Assembly (NCBI GenBank): GCA_025869455.1
Contig: JAOZVT010000610.1
Location: 1-9,168, forward strand
DNA from: Prosthecobacter sp.
GTDB taxonomy: Bacteria; Verrucomicrobiota; Verrucomicrobiia; Verrucomicrobiales; Verrucomicrobiaceae
DNA: 9,168 nucleotides
Reading direction: 5' to 3'
In this document: positions 1 to 7,007 of the stretch, one piece after another
Numbering within the stretch: the first letter of the stretch is position 1
How the letters are laid out: each line of letters starts with the position of its first letter
Notes under the pieces: generated by a model
Databases searched by the model: none
What the model saw: the letters and a program-made list of their open reading frames with translations, nothing else
Told to the model about the DNA's origin: nothing
Made by a program: the position numbers and the translations under genes

Positions 1-1884
1 CCTGAGGCGGTCACGGCAAAGCTGGAATCGACCTTTGAAGGAACTCAAGCCAATCTCAAAAAGCTGGAGGCCACGCTCGGCCCCTGGCATCTGATGGTGC
101 ATGGCACCGTCAATGATAAGCAAGCTCAGTTGGCCGAACTGAAAGTTTGGCAAAATCAGACGCTGCTGATGAATGGAGAGCTTTTTGCGCCCTTTGATTT
201 AATGAAGCCAGACGTGGTGGATGGAATGCCGATGAAGGTAGCTATTACAGCGAAAGATTTGCATGTGGATGAAATCTTGGCCGCTGCTGGTATAGTCGAT
301 ATTCCGGCAGGCATCTTGAATGCTGACATTCAGCTTTCAGGACGTTTGGATACAGCCCAGGGAAAAATCTTTGTGGAGGTGGCCAATGTGAAGGTGCCAC
401 AAGGTCCGAAGGCTTTCCAGCCTGCGACCTTACGTTTTGAAACGACCCTGGGAAATAAACAACTCAAGACACTCACAACGTTAGTGCAACCTCCTTTGAA
501 AACGCTCACCATTGAAGGGGATATCCCGCTAGATGTGGCTGCGTTGGTGAAGCAGCCTCAATCCCTGAATGATAGTCCTCTCCAGTTCAGCATCAAGATG
601 CCTGAGAGTGATCTGAGTTTCGTGCGGGAATATGCGCCAGATTTGATCCGCGCCTTGCCTGTCAGGCTCAAGATTGATGCATCGGTCACAGGGACAGTGG
701 CGAATCCGATCTTGAAAGGTGGGCTGAATTTGGATGTCAGTGAGATCACTTGGACCAAGCCAGATCTGCCATCGGTGCGCAATGTTAGGGCACGGATTCA
801 AGCCCAAGATAAGCGCATTGCGATCGAGGATATCTCCGCCGTTTTAGCGGGTGGTCGTGTGAAACTTACGGGCAATGTCGATATCAAGGATACCAAAAAT
901 CCAGCGATGGACATCAAGCTAGAGGCAAGGGAAGCTCTAGTCTTTCGTGATCCGACCACCTCGCTGCGCGCCAATGCAGATATCACATGCCGGGGGAATC
1001 TTCAGCAGGCGACGGTAGCCGGTTTGGTGGAGGCTGTGCGTGGACGGGTCTTTAAAGAGATCGATCTTCTACCAGTGCTGAAGTTGCCTGCGGATGTACC
1101 TCCTGTGCCGCCGGATACCAGTCGTAGCGAGGCAAAGTTAACTTTGCCACCCATCCTAAAGGATTGGATCTTTGATATTAAGGTGCGTACTCGTGATCCA
1201 CTGCTCATCTCAGGGAACTTAGCCAATGGTGCCATTTCTGCAGATGTCCTGCTCAGTGGTCGTGGTGCGAATCCTCAACTAACAGGGGGAGCGAATATTG
1301 ATCGTCTCTTGTTAAAGCTACCCTTCAGCATGGTGAAGATCACCAAAGGTGTGGTGACTTTGCGCCCAGAGCACCCCTTTGACCCAGATCTGGACATTCG
1401 GGGGGAATCCCGCGTCGGTAGCAATGACATCACCTTGTATGTCTATGGCGACTCCACCGATCCGAAAACGCGATTCACCAGCACTCCGCCGATGAGTGAG
1501 CCAGATATTGTGACGTTATTGGCCACGGGCACCACACTCAACGGTTCAGCCTCTGAACTGGCTTCACAGGCGGCATCCCGCGCCGCCTTCTTATTCCTGA
1601 GCGAGTTTTACCGAAAGACCTTCAATAAAAAGAAGGTCGTTCGTGAAGAACCACCACGCCTAAACATGACCTTCAATCCATCTGGAGCAGACCGCAGCAG
1701 CGACAGTGTGCAAGCTGAGTATGAACTCTCCGAAAAGTGGCGCATCACCGGGAGATTTACCCAAACAGGGCGCATGAAGGCCCTGCTAGGTTATGTGCTG
1801 AGATTCGGTAAAGCCGCTCAGGCTATGGATGCTCGGGAGACGTCTTCGACTCAAGCGCCACCAACTTCTTCTCCAACTCCCTGA
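1..1884 (+). CDS. tamB: TamB-like translocation/assembly protein, C-terminal part (5' end outside window)
   Basis: The reading frame is open from the first base, so this is the last 627 codons of a larger gene; the ATG at 94 is internal. The protein is rich in alternating beta-strand sequence with recurring units of the type LSGR.....P.L.GG (about residues 418-430), as in the elongated beta-groove of AsmA/TamB proteins. The C-terminal TamB (DUF490) signature is clear: a stretch on 'DPDLDIRGES', then strands ending in STPPMSEPDIVTLLATG (about 494-510), where family members carry S.P.L...DI...L..G. Known family role: an inner-membrane-anchored periplasmic bridge that works with an Omp85 protein in outer-membrane protein insertion and phospholipid transport. 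The conserved core ends near YVLRFGKAAQA; the last 20 residues are a Ser/Thr/Pro-rich tail encoded exactly where the gene overlaps lpxD on the other strand. No terminator is visible after the stop codon. Confidence 0.85.
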   Translation, partial: PEAVTAKLESTFEGTQANLKKLEATLGPWHLMVHGTVNDKQAQLAELKVWQNQTLLMNGELFAPFDLMKPDVVDGMPMKVAITAKDLHVDEILAAAGIVDIPAGILNADIQLSGRLDTAQGKIFVEVANVKVPQGPKAFQPATLRFETTLGNKQLKTLTTLVQPPLKTLTIEGDIPLDVAALVKQPQSLNDSPLQFSIKMPESDLSFVREYAPDLIRALPVRLKIDASVTGTVANPILKGGLNLDVSEITWTKPDLPSVRNVRARIQAQDKRIAIEDISAVLAGGRVKLTGNVDIKDTKNPAMDIKLEAREALVFRDPTTSLRANADITCRGNLQQATVAGLVEAVRGRVFKEIDLLPVLKLPADVPPVPPDTSRSEAKLTLPPILKDWIFDIKVRTRDPLLISGNLANGAISADVLLSGRGANPQLTGGANIDRLLLKLPFSMVKITKGVVTLRPEHPFDPDLDIRGESRVGSNDITLYVYGDSTDPKTRFTSTPPMSEPDIVTLLATGTTLNGSASELASQAASRAAFLFLSEFYRKTFNKKKVVREEPPRLNMTFNPSGADRSSDSVQAEYELSEKWRITGRFTQTGRMKALLGYVLRFGKAAQAMDARETSSTQAPPTSSPTP

Positions 1885-2884
1885 TACGATCCAGCATGCT
1901 CGGGATTTTTGCTGGGGCGGAGAGCATTCTTCGGCCTTCCATCAAGGGCTTGGCGGGATAACCCGTGTAGGCTCCCGGCTCAGAAATACTCTTGGTGACG
2001 CCCGTTTTAGCCAGGAGTGTGACCTGATTGCTGATTTCCAGATGTCCCGCGATGCCGACTTGTCCTGCGATGGTAACATAATCCCCAATGCGGGTGCTGC
2101 CTGAAATACCCACCTGGGAAACCACAAGGCTGTGTTTTCCGATGACGACATTGTGAGCGATTTGCACCAAATTATCAATCTTCGTGCCTTCACCGATCCA
2201 GGTACGACCAAAACGTGCCCGATCAATGGTGGTACAAGAACCAATTTCGACGTCATCATCAATCTGGACGATGCCGACTTGTTCTATCTTCTGGTGTCGC
2301 CCTTGAGTGTACTGATATCCAAAGCCATCGGTGCCAATGGCCGCGCCACTGTGAATGGTCACACGGTTACCGATCTGCGTGTGATCTCTCACCGTACAAT
2401 TGGGGTGTAAAATACAATCCACTCCTAGCCGGCTACCATGTCCAATATATGCCCCCGCGTGGATGACACTTCCATTGCCGATGACGACATCTTCTTCAAT
2501 GACTGCACAGGGACCGATGGAAACTCTTTCAGGATCAAATTGTGCAGACTGAGCCACTACGGCAGAAGGATGCACCCCAGCATGAAATTCACGTGGCGGT
2601 GGGCCAAAGTAGCGAATCACACTGGAAAAGGCCAAAGTCGGATTTTCGACCCGAATCAAAGCGACGTTTTCGAGAGTTTCTGAAAAGTCCTTGGCCACCA
2701 GAACAGCCGATGCCTTGGTGCTACGCAAAGCAGAAAGGTAACGTTCATTACCCAGAAAAGTCACATCTCCAGGATTGGCCTCAGAGATAGAATTGAGTCC
2801 TGTAACAACACCTTCAGGGTCACCTTGTGACAACTCTCCCCCGACCAATTCAGCCAGACGTTGATGCGTGATGAATGTGCTCAT
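1823..2884 (-). CDS. lpxD: UDP-3-O-acylglucosamine N-acyltransferase LpxD
   Basis: LpxD is a cytoplasmic enzyme that transfers a 3-hydroxyacyl chain from acyl-ACP to the 2-amino group of UDP-3-O-acylglucosamine, the third step of lipid A synthesis. The 353-residue product is close to the usual length (E. coli about 341). Residues 1-100 form the N-terminal uridine-binding domain (GLNSISEANPGDVTFL, 29-44; RYFGPPP, 91-97). Residues about 103-300 are a left-handed beta-helix of hexapeptide repeats (VVIGNGSV, AYIGHGSR, TWIGEGTK, VVIGKHSL). The active-site motif DNLVQIAHN places the catalytic base at His244, equivalent to E. coli His239. A C-terminal helix (about 328-346, RIRELEKKLVALE) matches the family's trimer helix. 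The ATG at 2884 gives the expected N-terminus but has no Shine-Dalgarno sequence and lies 11 nt after a terminator-like U-tract. It is the last gene of bamA-skp-lpxD; fabZ and lpxA, which follow in E. coli, are absent. The TAG stop lies inside the 3' end of tamB. Confidence 0.96.
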   Translation of the reverse strand: MSTFITHQRLAELVGGELSQGDPEGVVTGLNSISEANPGDVTFLGNERYLSALRSTKASAVLVAKDFSETLENVALIRVENPTLAFSSVIRYFGPPPREFHAGVHPSAVVAQSAQFDPERVSIGPCAVIEEDVVIGNGSVIHAGAYIGHGSRLGVDCILHPNCTVRDHTQIGNRVTIHSGAAIGTDGFGYQYTQGRHQKIEQVGIVQIDDDVEIGSCTTIDRARFGRTWIGEGTKIDNLVQIAHNVVIGKHSLVVSQVGISGSTRIGDYVTIAGQVGIAGHLEISNQVTLLAKTGVTKSISEPGAYTGYPAKPLMEGRRMLSAPAKIPSMLDRIRELEKKLVALESKTSPEHP

Positions 2885-2895
2885 GCGCGAGACAG

Positions 2896-2932
2896 AAAAA
2901 AGGGCACGCCGGAAATCGCTTCGGCGTGCCCT
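2896..2932 (-). terminator. Intrinsic terminator-like hairpin between skp and lpxD
   Basis: On the minus strand an 11-bp perfect GC-rich stem (AGGGCACGCCG paired with CGGCGTGCCCT; arms 2922-2932 and 2901-2911) encloses a 10-nt loop and is followed at once by six T residues (2901-2896). This is a textbook intrinsic terminator for transcripts coming from skp. It sits inside the bamA-skp-lpxD cluster and its U-tract ends 11 nt before the lpxD ATG. It is therefore likely to cut lpxD expression relative to bamA and skp by partial termination, or to act as an attenuator or RNA-processing barrier. The structure is seen; the efficiency is unknown. Confidence 0.75.
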
Positions 2933-2944
2933 GAGTAAGCGATT
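2914..2944 (-). promoter_or_regulatory. Possible pseudoknot/anti-terminator pairing: skp 3' flank with terminator loop
   Basis: The transcript carries AATCGCTT (2944-2937), beginning 6 nt after the skp stop codon. The loop of the terminator hairpin carries AAGCGATT (2921-2914), its exact 8-nt reverse complement. The two can pair either as a pseudoknot on top of the terminator stem or as an earlier-forming alternative hairpin that encloses the left arm of the terminator. A ribosome at the skp stop would cover the upstream element. The complementarity is direct observation; any regulatory action is inference. Confidence 0.4.
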
Positions 2945-2950
2945 GTTAGA

Positions 2951-3553
2951 TCAAGGATTTTTCTTTTCTTCTTCCTTAGCTGGGGCTGCTTCACCAGCGG
3001 TTTTGTTGAGTTCAACAACGATCTGATCTGTGATGTCGATAGCATCTTTGTAATAGATGAGCACAGGCACAGTAGAAAGGCTCATGCCTGACTTATCAAA
3101 GATGAAGTCATAGCCTTCCGTCTTGGCCTTGTCACGAACCACGACGAGGATCTCGTCATAGATGCCACGGCGGATCTGCACATCTTCCTGCTTGAGTTGG
3201 TTTGAGCGGCGGTTTTGCTGCTCACCAATGTCTTGCTCTAAGCTGCGCAGTTCCTTGCCTTTTTCATCGAATTCAGCGGCTTTCTTAGCACGGGCATCAG
3301 GTGTCATGATGGGGTCGCTAGCCTCCTTCTTGAGCTTCTGCATGTCCGTCATCAGGTTTTTATAGACGGCCCAGCGGTCATTCATTTCCTTTTGGGCTTT
3401 GTCCACATTGCCTTTGAATTTTTCAGCAGCTTCTTTGGTTTTGTAGAACTCGGAAAAAGCTTTCGACATGTCCACCACACCGAATTTGAGGTCGGCTGCG
3501 CTGGCTAGTGTCAGGCTGGCGGTCAGGAAAGCTAAGGTCAAAAGACGAATCAT
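2951..3553 (-). CDS. skp: Periplasmic chaperone Skp/OmpH family
   Basis: Skp binds unfolded outer-membrane proteins leaving the Sec channel and holds them in a cage formed by trimeric coiled-coil tentacles until the Bam complex takes them. The 200-residue product starts with a signal peptide (MIRLLTLAFLTASLTLASA, cleavage probably after ASA at 19). An OmpH-type first strand follows (LKFGVVDMSKAFSEFYKTK, 22-40), then a long charged helical region (about 40-140, rich in K, E, Q) that would form the coiled-coil arms. The closing alpha/beta part resembles the family (KTEGYDFIFDKSG...., about 145-160). The last residues are a Lys/Glu/Ala-rich tail, which helps make it longer than E. coli Skp (161). 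It lies 54 nt downstream of bamA on the same strand, the standard order. The ATG at 3553 has no visible Shine-Dalgarno sequence but gives a proper signal peptide. Confidence 0.92.
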   Translation of the reverse strand: MIRLLTLAFLTASLTLASAADLKFGVVDMSKAFSEFYKTKEAAEKFKGNVDKAQKEMNDRWAVYKNLMTDMQKLKKEASDPIMTPDARAKKAAEFDEKGKELRSLEQDIGEQQNRRSNQLKQEDVQIRRGIYDEILVVVRDKAKTEGYDFIFDKSGMSLSTVPVLIYYKDAIDITDQIVVELNKTAGEAAPAKEEEKKNP

Positions 3554-3607
3554 AGATTAGTTAAGTGGGTTCTTTGGGGGAATTTGTTCAATACGTTCTC
3601 AACGAGC

Positions 3608-6022
3608 TTAGAATTTGTAGCCCATGTTGAACTGGAAGCGTGGGCTGTCACCCGTGAAGTCGTCTTTCACAAGGGGAAGACCCAGGTCGAGACGGATTGG
3701 GCCGATTGGCAAGAACATGCGCAGACCAACACCAATGTTGGAATAAACTTCACCGTCACCGATGATTGGCCCACCATTTTTCACCCCAGCGGTAGATTTA
3801 CTACTGGCTGTGATATCCGTGGAGATGTAACCAACATCATAGAAAACGGCACCGCGGACCTTCTCGATGATCGGGAAGGAGTATTCGATGCTGCCGTAGA
3901 GGGAGACGTTACCACCGATTGGCTCACCACTGCTGTCTTTAGGACCTGCTTCACGGAAGTCATAACCACGCAGGTTGTTCGCGCCACCCAGGAACAGACG
4001 CTCAAAGATAGGCACATCGGAACTGGAAGTGCCAGAGTTGCCCCAGCCGTCCACCATGCGGGCCATACCATCAAAGCTGAGGATGGTGTCACCTGGCAGA
4101 GAGAAGAACTGTTGGCCACCAATGTTAGCACCCCAGACTTCCACATCGCCACCCAAGCCGGAAGCCATCAGACCAGCTTCAAATTTATGACCTTTGCGGG
4201 TGATGAAAACACTGTCGCGAGTGTCATGCACAAAACCGAAGTCCACTTTGCTCTGGATGAAATCTCCATCTTCATTGCGGATCAGCTGTGTTGGAGATTC
4301 ATCTTCCTGCACATCCACGCTAATGTTCTGCAACGTGTAAGTGCCTTCAAAGTAAGCGTTTTCACTCACTGGCTTACGGAGGCCAATGGACATCCCGGCA
4401 TTGGTCTGTTCATAGCGGTTGGCCTGGGAGAGGTAGAACATGTTCCGGTAGAACAACTCAGTGGTCAGAGCCAGTTTCTGGCCCATGAACCAAGGCTCAG
4501 TCAGAGCCAAGTTGAAATCCTGACGACGTGGGCCGTAACGGATGTTCATGTTGAAGCGCTGACCAGCACCGCGGAAGTCACCCCAGTCAGAGATGTCAAA
4601 GTTGGTCTGAGTCACGTCGATGAAGCCGACGATGCTATCAATGGAACTGAAACCAGCACCAAAGTTCACAGAACCTGTGGGCTTCTCTGTCACATTGACC
4701 TCAATGTCCTTAAAGCCATCCACTTCAGTGGAAACAGGGCGCACCGTCAGCGGGTTAGCCTCGCCTTTGCCTTCAAAGTAGTTCAAGTTTTCCAGACGCG
4801 TCTGGGCAGTTTCCAATTGGACGGTGTTCAGCTCATCGCCAGGGGCGAATGGAAGCTCACGACGGATGACGCGGTCCTGCGTTTTCATGTTGCCGCTGAT
4901 GTTCACCTTACGAATGAAGGACTTGGTGCCTTCATAGACGCTGTAAGTCACATTCAACTTGCCTGGACCTGCGTCAGAAAGACGGGTGTCAACACGCGCG
5001 TCAGCATAACCACGGGAGCCGTAGTAGTCCTGGATCATCTTCTCGTCACCACGGACATCGCTGCCAGAGTAAGGGAAGCCTGCTTCGGTAAGGATGGCTG
5101 GAGTCAGTTCATCTTGGGAGAAGATGGTGATGCCTTCCATGGCCACAGCAGCGACTTCATATTTGCCGCCTTCAGTGATTTCAAAAACAAGCGCGACCTT
5201 TTTGTCGTTCACAGCTTCACGGCGATAGCCGACTTTGACATACACATAACCTTCGTCCTGATAGGCCTGTTCGATTTTACGCACATCTTCCAGCACGGCC
5301 TGATTGTCCAGTTTGCCCGCCTTACCCCACAGGCGCCAGAAGGTCTTTTCCTTCGAGGTCAGTTTGGACTTCAGCTTATGATCACTGATGGCGGTGTTGC
5401 CTTCAAAACGAATGTCGCCGATCAAGCCACGGCCACCTTCTTCGATTTTAAACATCACACTGGAGAAACCCTGCTTCGTGGAAGGTGTCACGTCATAGGT
5501 CACCAGGACATCGGAGAAACCTTTCTTCTGGTACATGTCCAGAATCTTCTGCTGAGCTTCTGTCAGCTTGGCATCATCCACGGGGTCTCCCACTTTGACT
5601 TCGATTTCTTTACGCAGCTTTTCGTTGTCAAAGGCTGCATTGCCCAGGAAACCGATTTCGCCAATGCCGCCACGACCCGAGATGGTCACAACAACTTTCA
5701 CACCGCCTGCGACGTTGATGGCATTGATGTCCACGTTTTCCACCGCACCCGTGGCATACAGAGTACGTAGATCGCGTTCGACAGATTCATCCGTGTAAGG
5801 TTCACCTTCGCGGGTGGACATTTGGGCACGGACACGAGCTGGGTCCATGGTCGCAGCGCCTGTGAAGACGACTTCGACTTCGCGGACGATCTTACGACCA
5901 GCGGCAGCGGGGGAATCCAGAGAAACCTGGGCGTGGGATCCGATCGTTGCGACGGAGATGAAGGCTGCAACCAGGAAGGGGCGCAGAGCGTTTTGTGAAG
6001 TAGAGAGGACTCCGTGAATCAT
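3608..6022 (-). CDS. bamA: Outer-membrane protein assembly factor BamA (Omp85)
   Basis: BamA is the barrel-and-POTRA core of the complex that folds beta-barrel proteins into the outer membrane. The ATG at 6022 is chosen because it yields a signal peptide (MIHGVLSTSQNALRPFLVAA..., cleavage near SHA-Q at about 31); the frame reaches a TTG at 6070 but that would add 16 non-hydrophobic residues. The mature 804-residue precursor shows five POTRA domains, roughly 45-119, 120-197, 198-285, 286-365 and 366-446, with typical signatures such as IGEIGFLGNAAF and IGDIRFEGNTAISD. A 16-strand barrel follows from about 447 to 804. The lid-loop VRGF-type motif is present as GGANNLRGYDF (LRGY at about 684-687), with the DTRDS strand motif before it, and the protein ends in a C-terminal Phe (GYKF) that fits a Bam beta-signal. 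First gene of bamA-skp-lpxD. There is no Shine-Dalgarno sequence upstream of the ATG. Confidence 0.96.
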   Translation of the reverse strand: MIHGVLSTSQNALRPFLVAAFISVATIGSHAQVSLDSPAAAGRKIVREVEVVFTGAATMDPARVRAQMSTREGEPYTDESVERDLRTLYATGAVENVDINAINVAGGVKVVVTISGRGGIGEIGFLGNAAFDNEKLRKEIEVKVGDPVDDAKLTEAQQKILDMYQKKGFSDVLVTYDVTPSTKQGFSSVMFKIEEGGRGLIGDIRFEGNTAISDHKLKSKLTSKEKTFWRLWGKAGKLDNQAVLEDVRKIEQAYQDEGYVYVKVGYRREAVNDKKVALVFEITEGGKYEVAAVAMEGITIFSQDELTPAILTEAGFPYSGSDVRGDEKMIQDYYGSRGYADARVDTRLSDAGPGKLNVTYSVYEGTKSFIRKVNISGNMKTQDRVIRRELPFAPGDELNTVQLETAQTRLENLNYFEGKGEANPLTVRPVSTEVDGFKDIEVNVTEKPTGSVNFGAGFSSIDSIVGFIDVTQTNFDISDWGDFRGAGQRFNMNIRYGPRRQDFNLALTEPWFMGQKLALTTELFYRNMFYLSQANRYEQTNAGMSIGLRKPVSENAYFEGTYTLQNISVDVQEDESPTQLIRNEDGDFIQSKVDFGFVHDTRDSVFITRKGHKFEAGLMASGLGGDVEVWGANIGGQQFFSLPGDTILSFDGMARMVDGWGNSGTSSSDVPIFERLFLGGANNLRGYDFREAGPKDSSGEPIGGNVSLYGSIEYSFPIIEKVRGAVFYDVGYISTDITASSKSTAGVKNGGPIIGDGEVYSNIGVGLRMFLPIGPIRLDLGLPLVKDDFTGDSPRFQFNMGYKF

Positions 6023-6059
6023 AACGGCTTGAAGTGGTGTTCGGGAGAAGGACTGAAGG

Positions 6060-6082
6060 TCTCCAGCCAAAGCGACTGGAGA
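6060..6082 (-). other. Hairpin in the bamA leader
   Basis: A 7-bp inverted repeat (TCTCCAG and CTGGAGA, arms 6076-6082 and 6060-6066) with a 9-nt loop lies 37 nt before the bamA ATG. If the candidate promoter just upstream is real, it would sit at the very 5' end of the mRNA, where such stems often protect against decay. No U-tract follows on either strand, so it is not a terminator. It could be a chance repeat. Confidence 0.3.
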
Positions 6083-6088
6083 TGCGCA

Positions 6089-6117
6089 GTAATGCTGACC
6101 TTCACAACGGGCGTCAA
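6089..6117 (-). promoter_or_regulatory. Candidate sigma70-type promoter for bamA-skp-lpxD
   Basis: On the minus strand TTGACG (6117-6112) matches the -35 consensus at five of six positions and is followed after 17 nt by CATTAC (6094-6089), a poor -10. Transcription would start near 6082 and give a leader of about 60 nt. The position fits: it lies between the terminator of the preceding gene and bamA, so the cluster needs its own promoter here. The -10 match is weak, and an envelope-stress sigma factor site elsewhere in the gap is possible. Confidence 0.35.
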
Positions 6118-6146
6118 GGTGTAAAAACAGGTTTGCTCTCTAAGTT

Positions 6147-6190
6147 AAACAAAATAAAACCCGCCACATCGGTCCGATGAGGGCGGGTTT
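6147..6190 (-). terminator. Intrinsic terminator of the small exported-protein gene
   Basis: On the minus strand a 9-bp stem (AAACCCGCC at 6190-6182 with GGCGGGTTT at 6165-6157) is topped by a further 5-bp stem (CATCG/CGATG) with a 3-nt loop. It is followed by a U-rich run, TATTTTGTTT in DNA form (6156-6147). It begins 26 nt after the stop codon of the 6217-6891 gene and separates that gene from bamA. The plus-strand side lacks a good U-tract. Confidence 0.8.
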
Positions 6191-6216
6191 GGGCTTATTT
6201 TAGGGTCTTTTGGGAC

Positions 6217-6891
6217 TCAACGGAATAGTTCACGGAAGAATCCACGCGTCTCTTTTCGGGCATTGTCTGTCCAGTTCCAGGCCTTGCGAGCCGCTTTTTT
6301 GACGGCTTTAGCCGCCTTTTCACCTTCGTCTCCTTCGCTGTCACTCGATGAGGCAACACGTGGTGACCAGTCTTGAAAACTCACGGCACCTGTTTCTGCA
6401 GAGACGACGACAAAGCCAACTTCGTAGCCCGTGTCATCTTTGAGCGCGAGCCCCCACTCCACAGTTCCTGTTTCTGGATTGGCGGCCAATTGGTAATCAA
6501 TGCTGGCAAAGGTGGTTTGGGCCAGAGCCGCAGATTTTGCAGCCACCACTCGGGCATCGGCACTGCGATAGAGCAGTTTTTTGAAATCAATCGGCCGGGA
6601 AGGCACACGATCTAATATTTTGGTGCCTGCCCCTGCGGCGGTGGCTTTCCAGGTGGCCCCTTCCATTTTGACATTGATTCGCAGAATGTCCTGGGGGCGA
6701 AAGGCATCTCTGGCGTAAGCTACCCATTCCAGGGGCTCGGCCGTGGTGCTACTACCTTTGACCAGGAGGATGCTTTCGGATACCGCCGTGCCGAAACTTT
6801 GCGCAACGGCGATAGGTACCTCTGGGTTGGCATGGAGATTGGACAGGCCCGTCAAGGCGAGGAGGAAAAGGCAGGGAATGATTTTTTTCAT
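6217..6891 (-). CDS. Small exported protein with a PepSY-like segment, function unknown
   Basis: I do not recognise this 224-residue protein by name. It starts with a clear signal peptide (MKKIIPCLFLLALTGLSNLHA, probable cleavage after LHA at 21; Cys7 is not in a lipobox). Residues about 110-175 have the layout of a PepSY-like fold: an alanine-rich helix, then strands IDYQLAAN, TVEWGLAL, YEVGFVVVSAETGAVSF. Residues 31-91 may form a related strand-rich half. After an acidic/serine linker (about 180-190) the C-terminus turns strongly basic and helical (KAAKAVKKAARKAWNW, then RKETRGFFRELFR). That pattern could bind anionic membrane lipid or another protein; this is inference. It has its own terminator and is transcribed divergently from xseB, so it is probably a single-gene unit. 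The ATG at 6891 gives the signal peptide; no Shine-Dalgarno sequence is seen. Confidence 0.8.
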   Translation of the reverse strand: MKKIIPCLFLLALTGLSNLHANPEVPIAVAQSFGTAVSESILLVKGSSTTAEPLEWVAYARDAFRPQDILRINVKMEGATWKATAAGAGTKILDRVPSRPIDFKKLLYRSADARVVAAKSAALAQTTFASIDYQLAANPETGTVEWGLALKDDTGYEVGFVVVSAETGAVSFQDWSPRVASSSDSEGDEGEKAAKAVKKAARKAWNWTDNARKETRGFFRELFR

Positions 6892-6956
6892 GGTGACAGC
6901 AGCATAAGAACGACGCCAGAATCAATCAAGATGGGTTTTATGTCTGGTTTTCCTGC

Positions 6957-6984
6957 TTGCGGCTGCTGCTGGTGTCCTGATAAT
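6957..6984 (+). promoter_or_regulatory. Candidate promoter for xseB-dxs
   Basis: In the divergent gap (6892-7007), TTGCGG (6957-6962) is followed after 16 nt by GATAAT (6979-6984), a five-of-six match to the -10 consensus. A start near 6991 would give a leader of under 20 nt for xseB. The -35 is mediocre. I saw no comparable candidate for the minus-strand gene in the same gap. Confidence 0.3.
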
Positions 6985-7007
6985 GGGCACCCTCGAATTA
7001 CTTCAGC

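Noticed and set aside
1891..1915. CCAGC...GCTGG inverted repeat just after the tamB stop as a tamB terminator
   Set aside because: Only 5 bp with a 15-nt loop and no following U-tract, and it lies in lpxD coding sequence.
1942..2262. A 106-codon - strand frame inside lpxD
   Set aside because: Alternative frame of lpxD with no features of its own; the hexapeptide repeats lie in the other frame.
3584..5770. A 728-codon open frame on the + strand opposite bamA
   Set aside because: It lies wholly antisense to most of bamA, has no recognisable domain, signal peptide or plausible composition (His/Val/Thr-rich in the pattern of reverse-read beta-barrel codons), and bamA is certain. Long antisense frames are a codon-bias effect.
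6023..6070. Upstream TTG start for bamA at 6070
   Set aside because: It would place 16 polar residues before the signal peptide; the ATG at 6022 gives a normal exported N-terminus.
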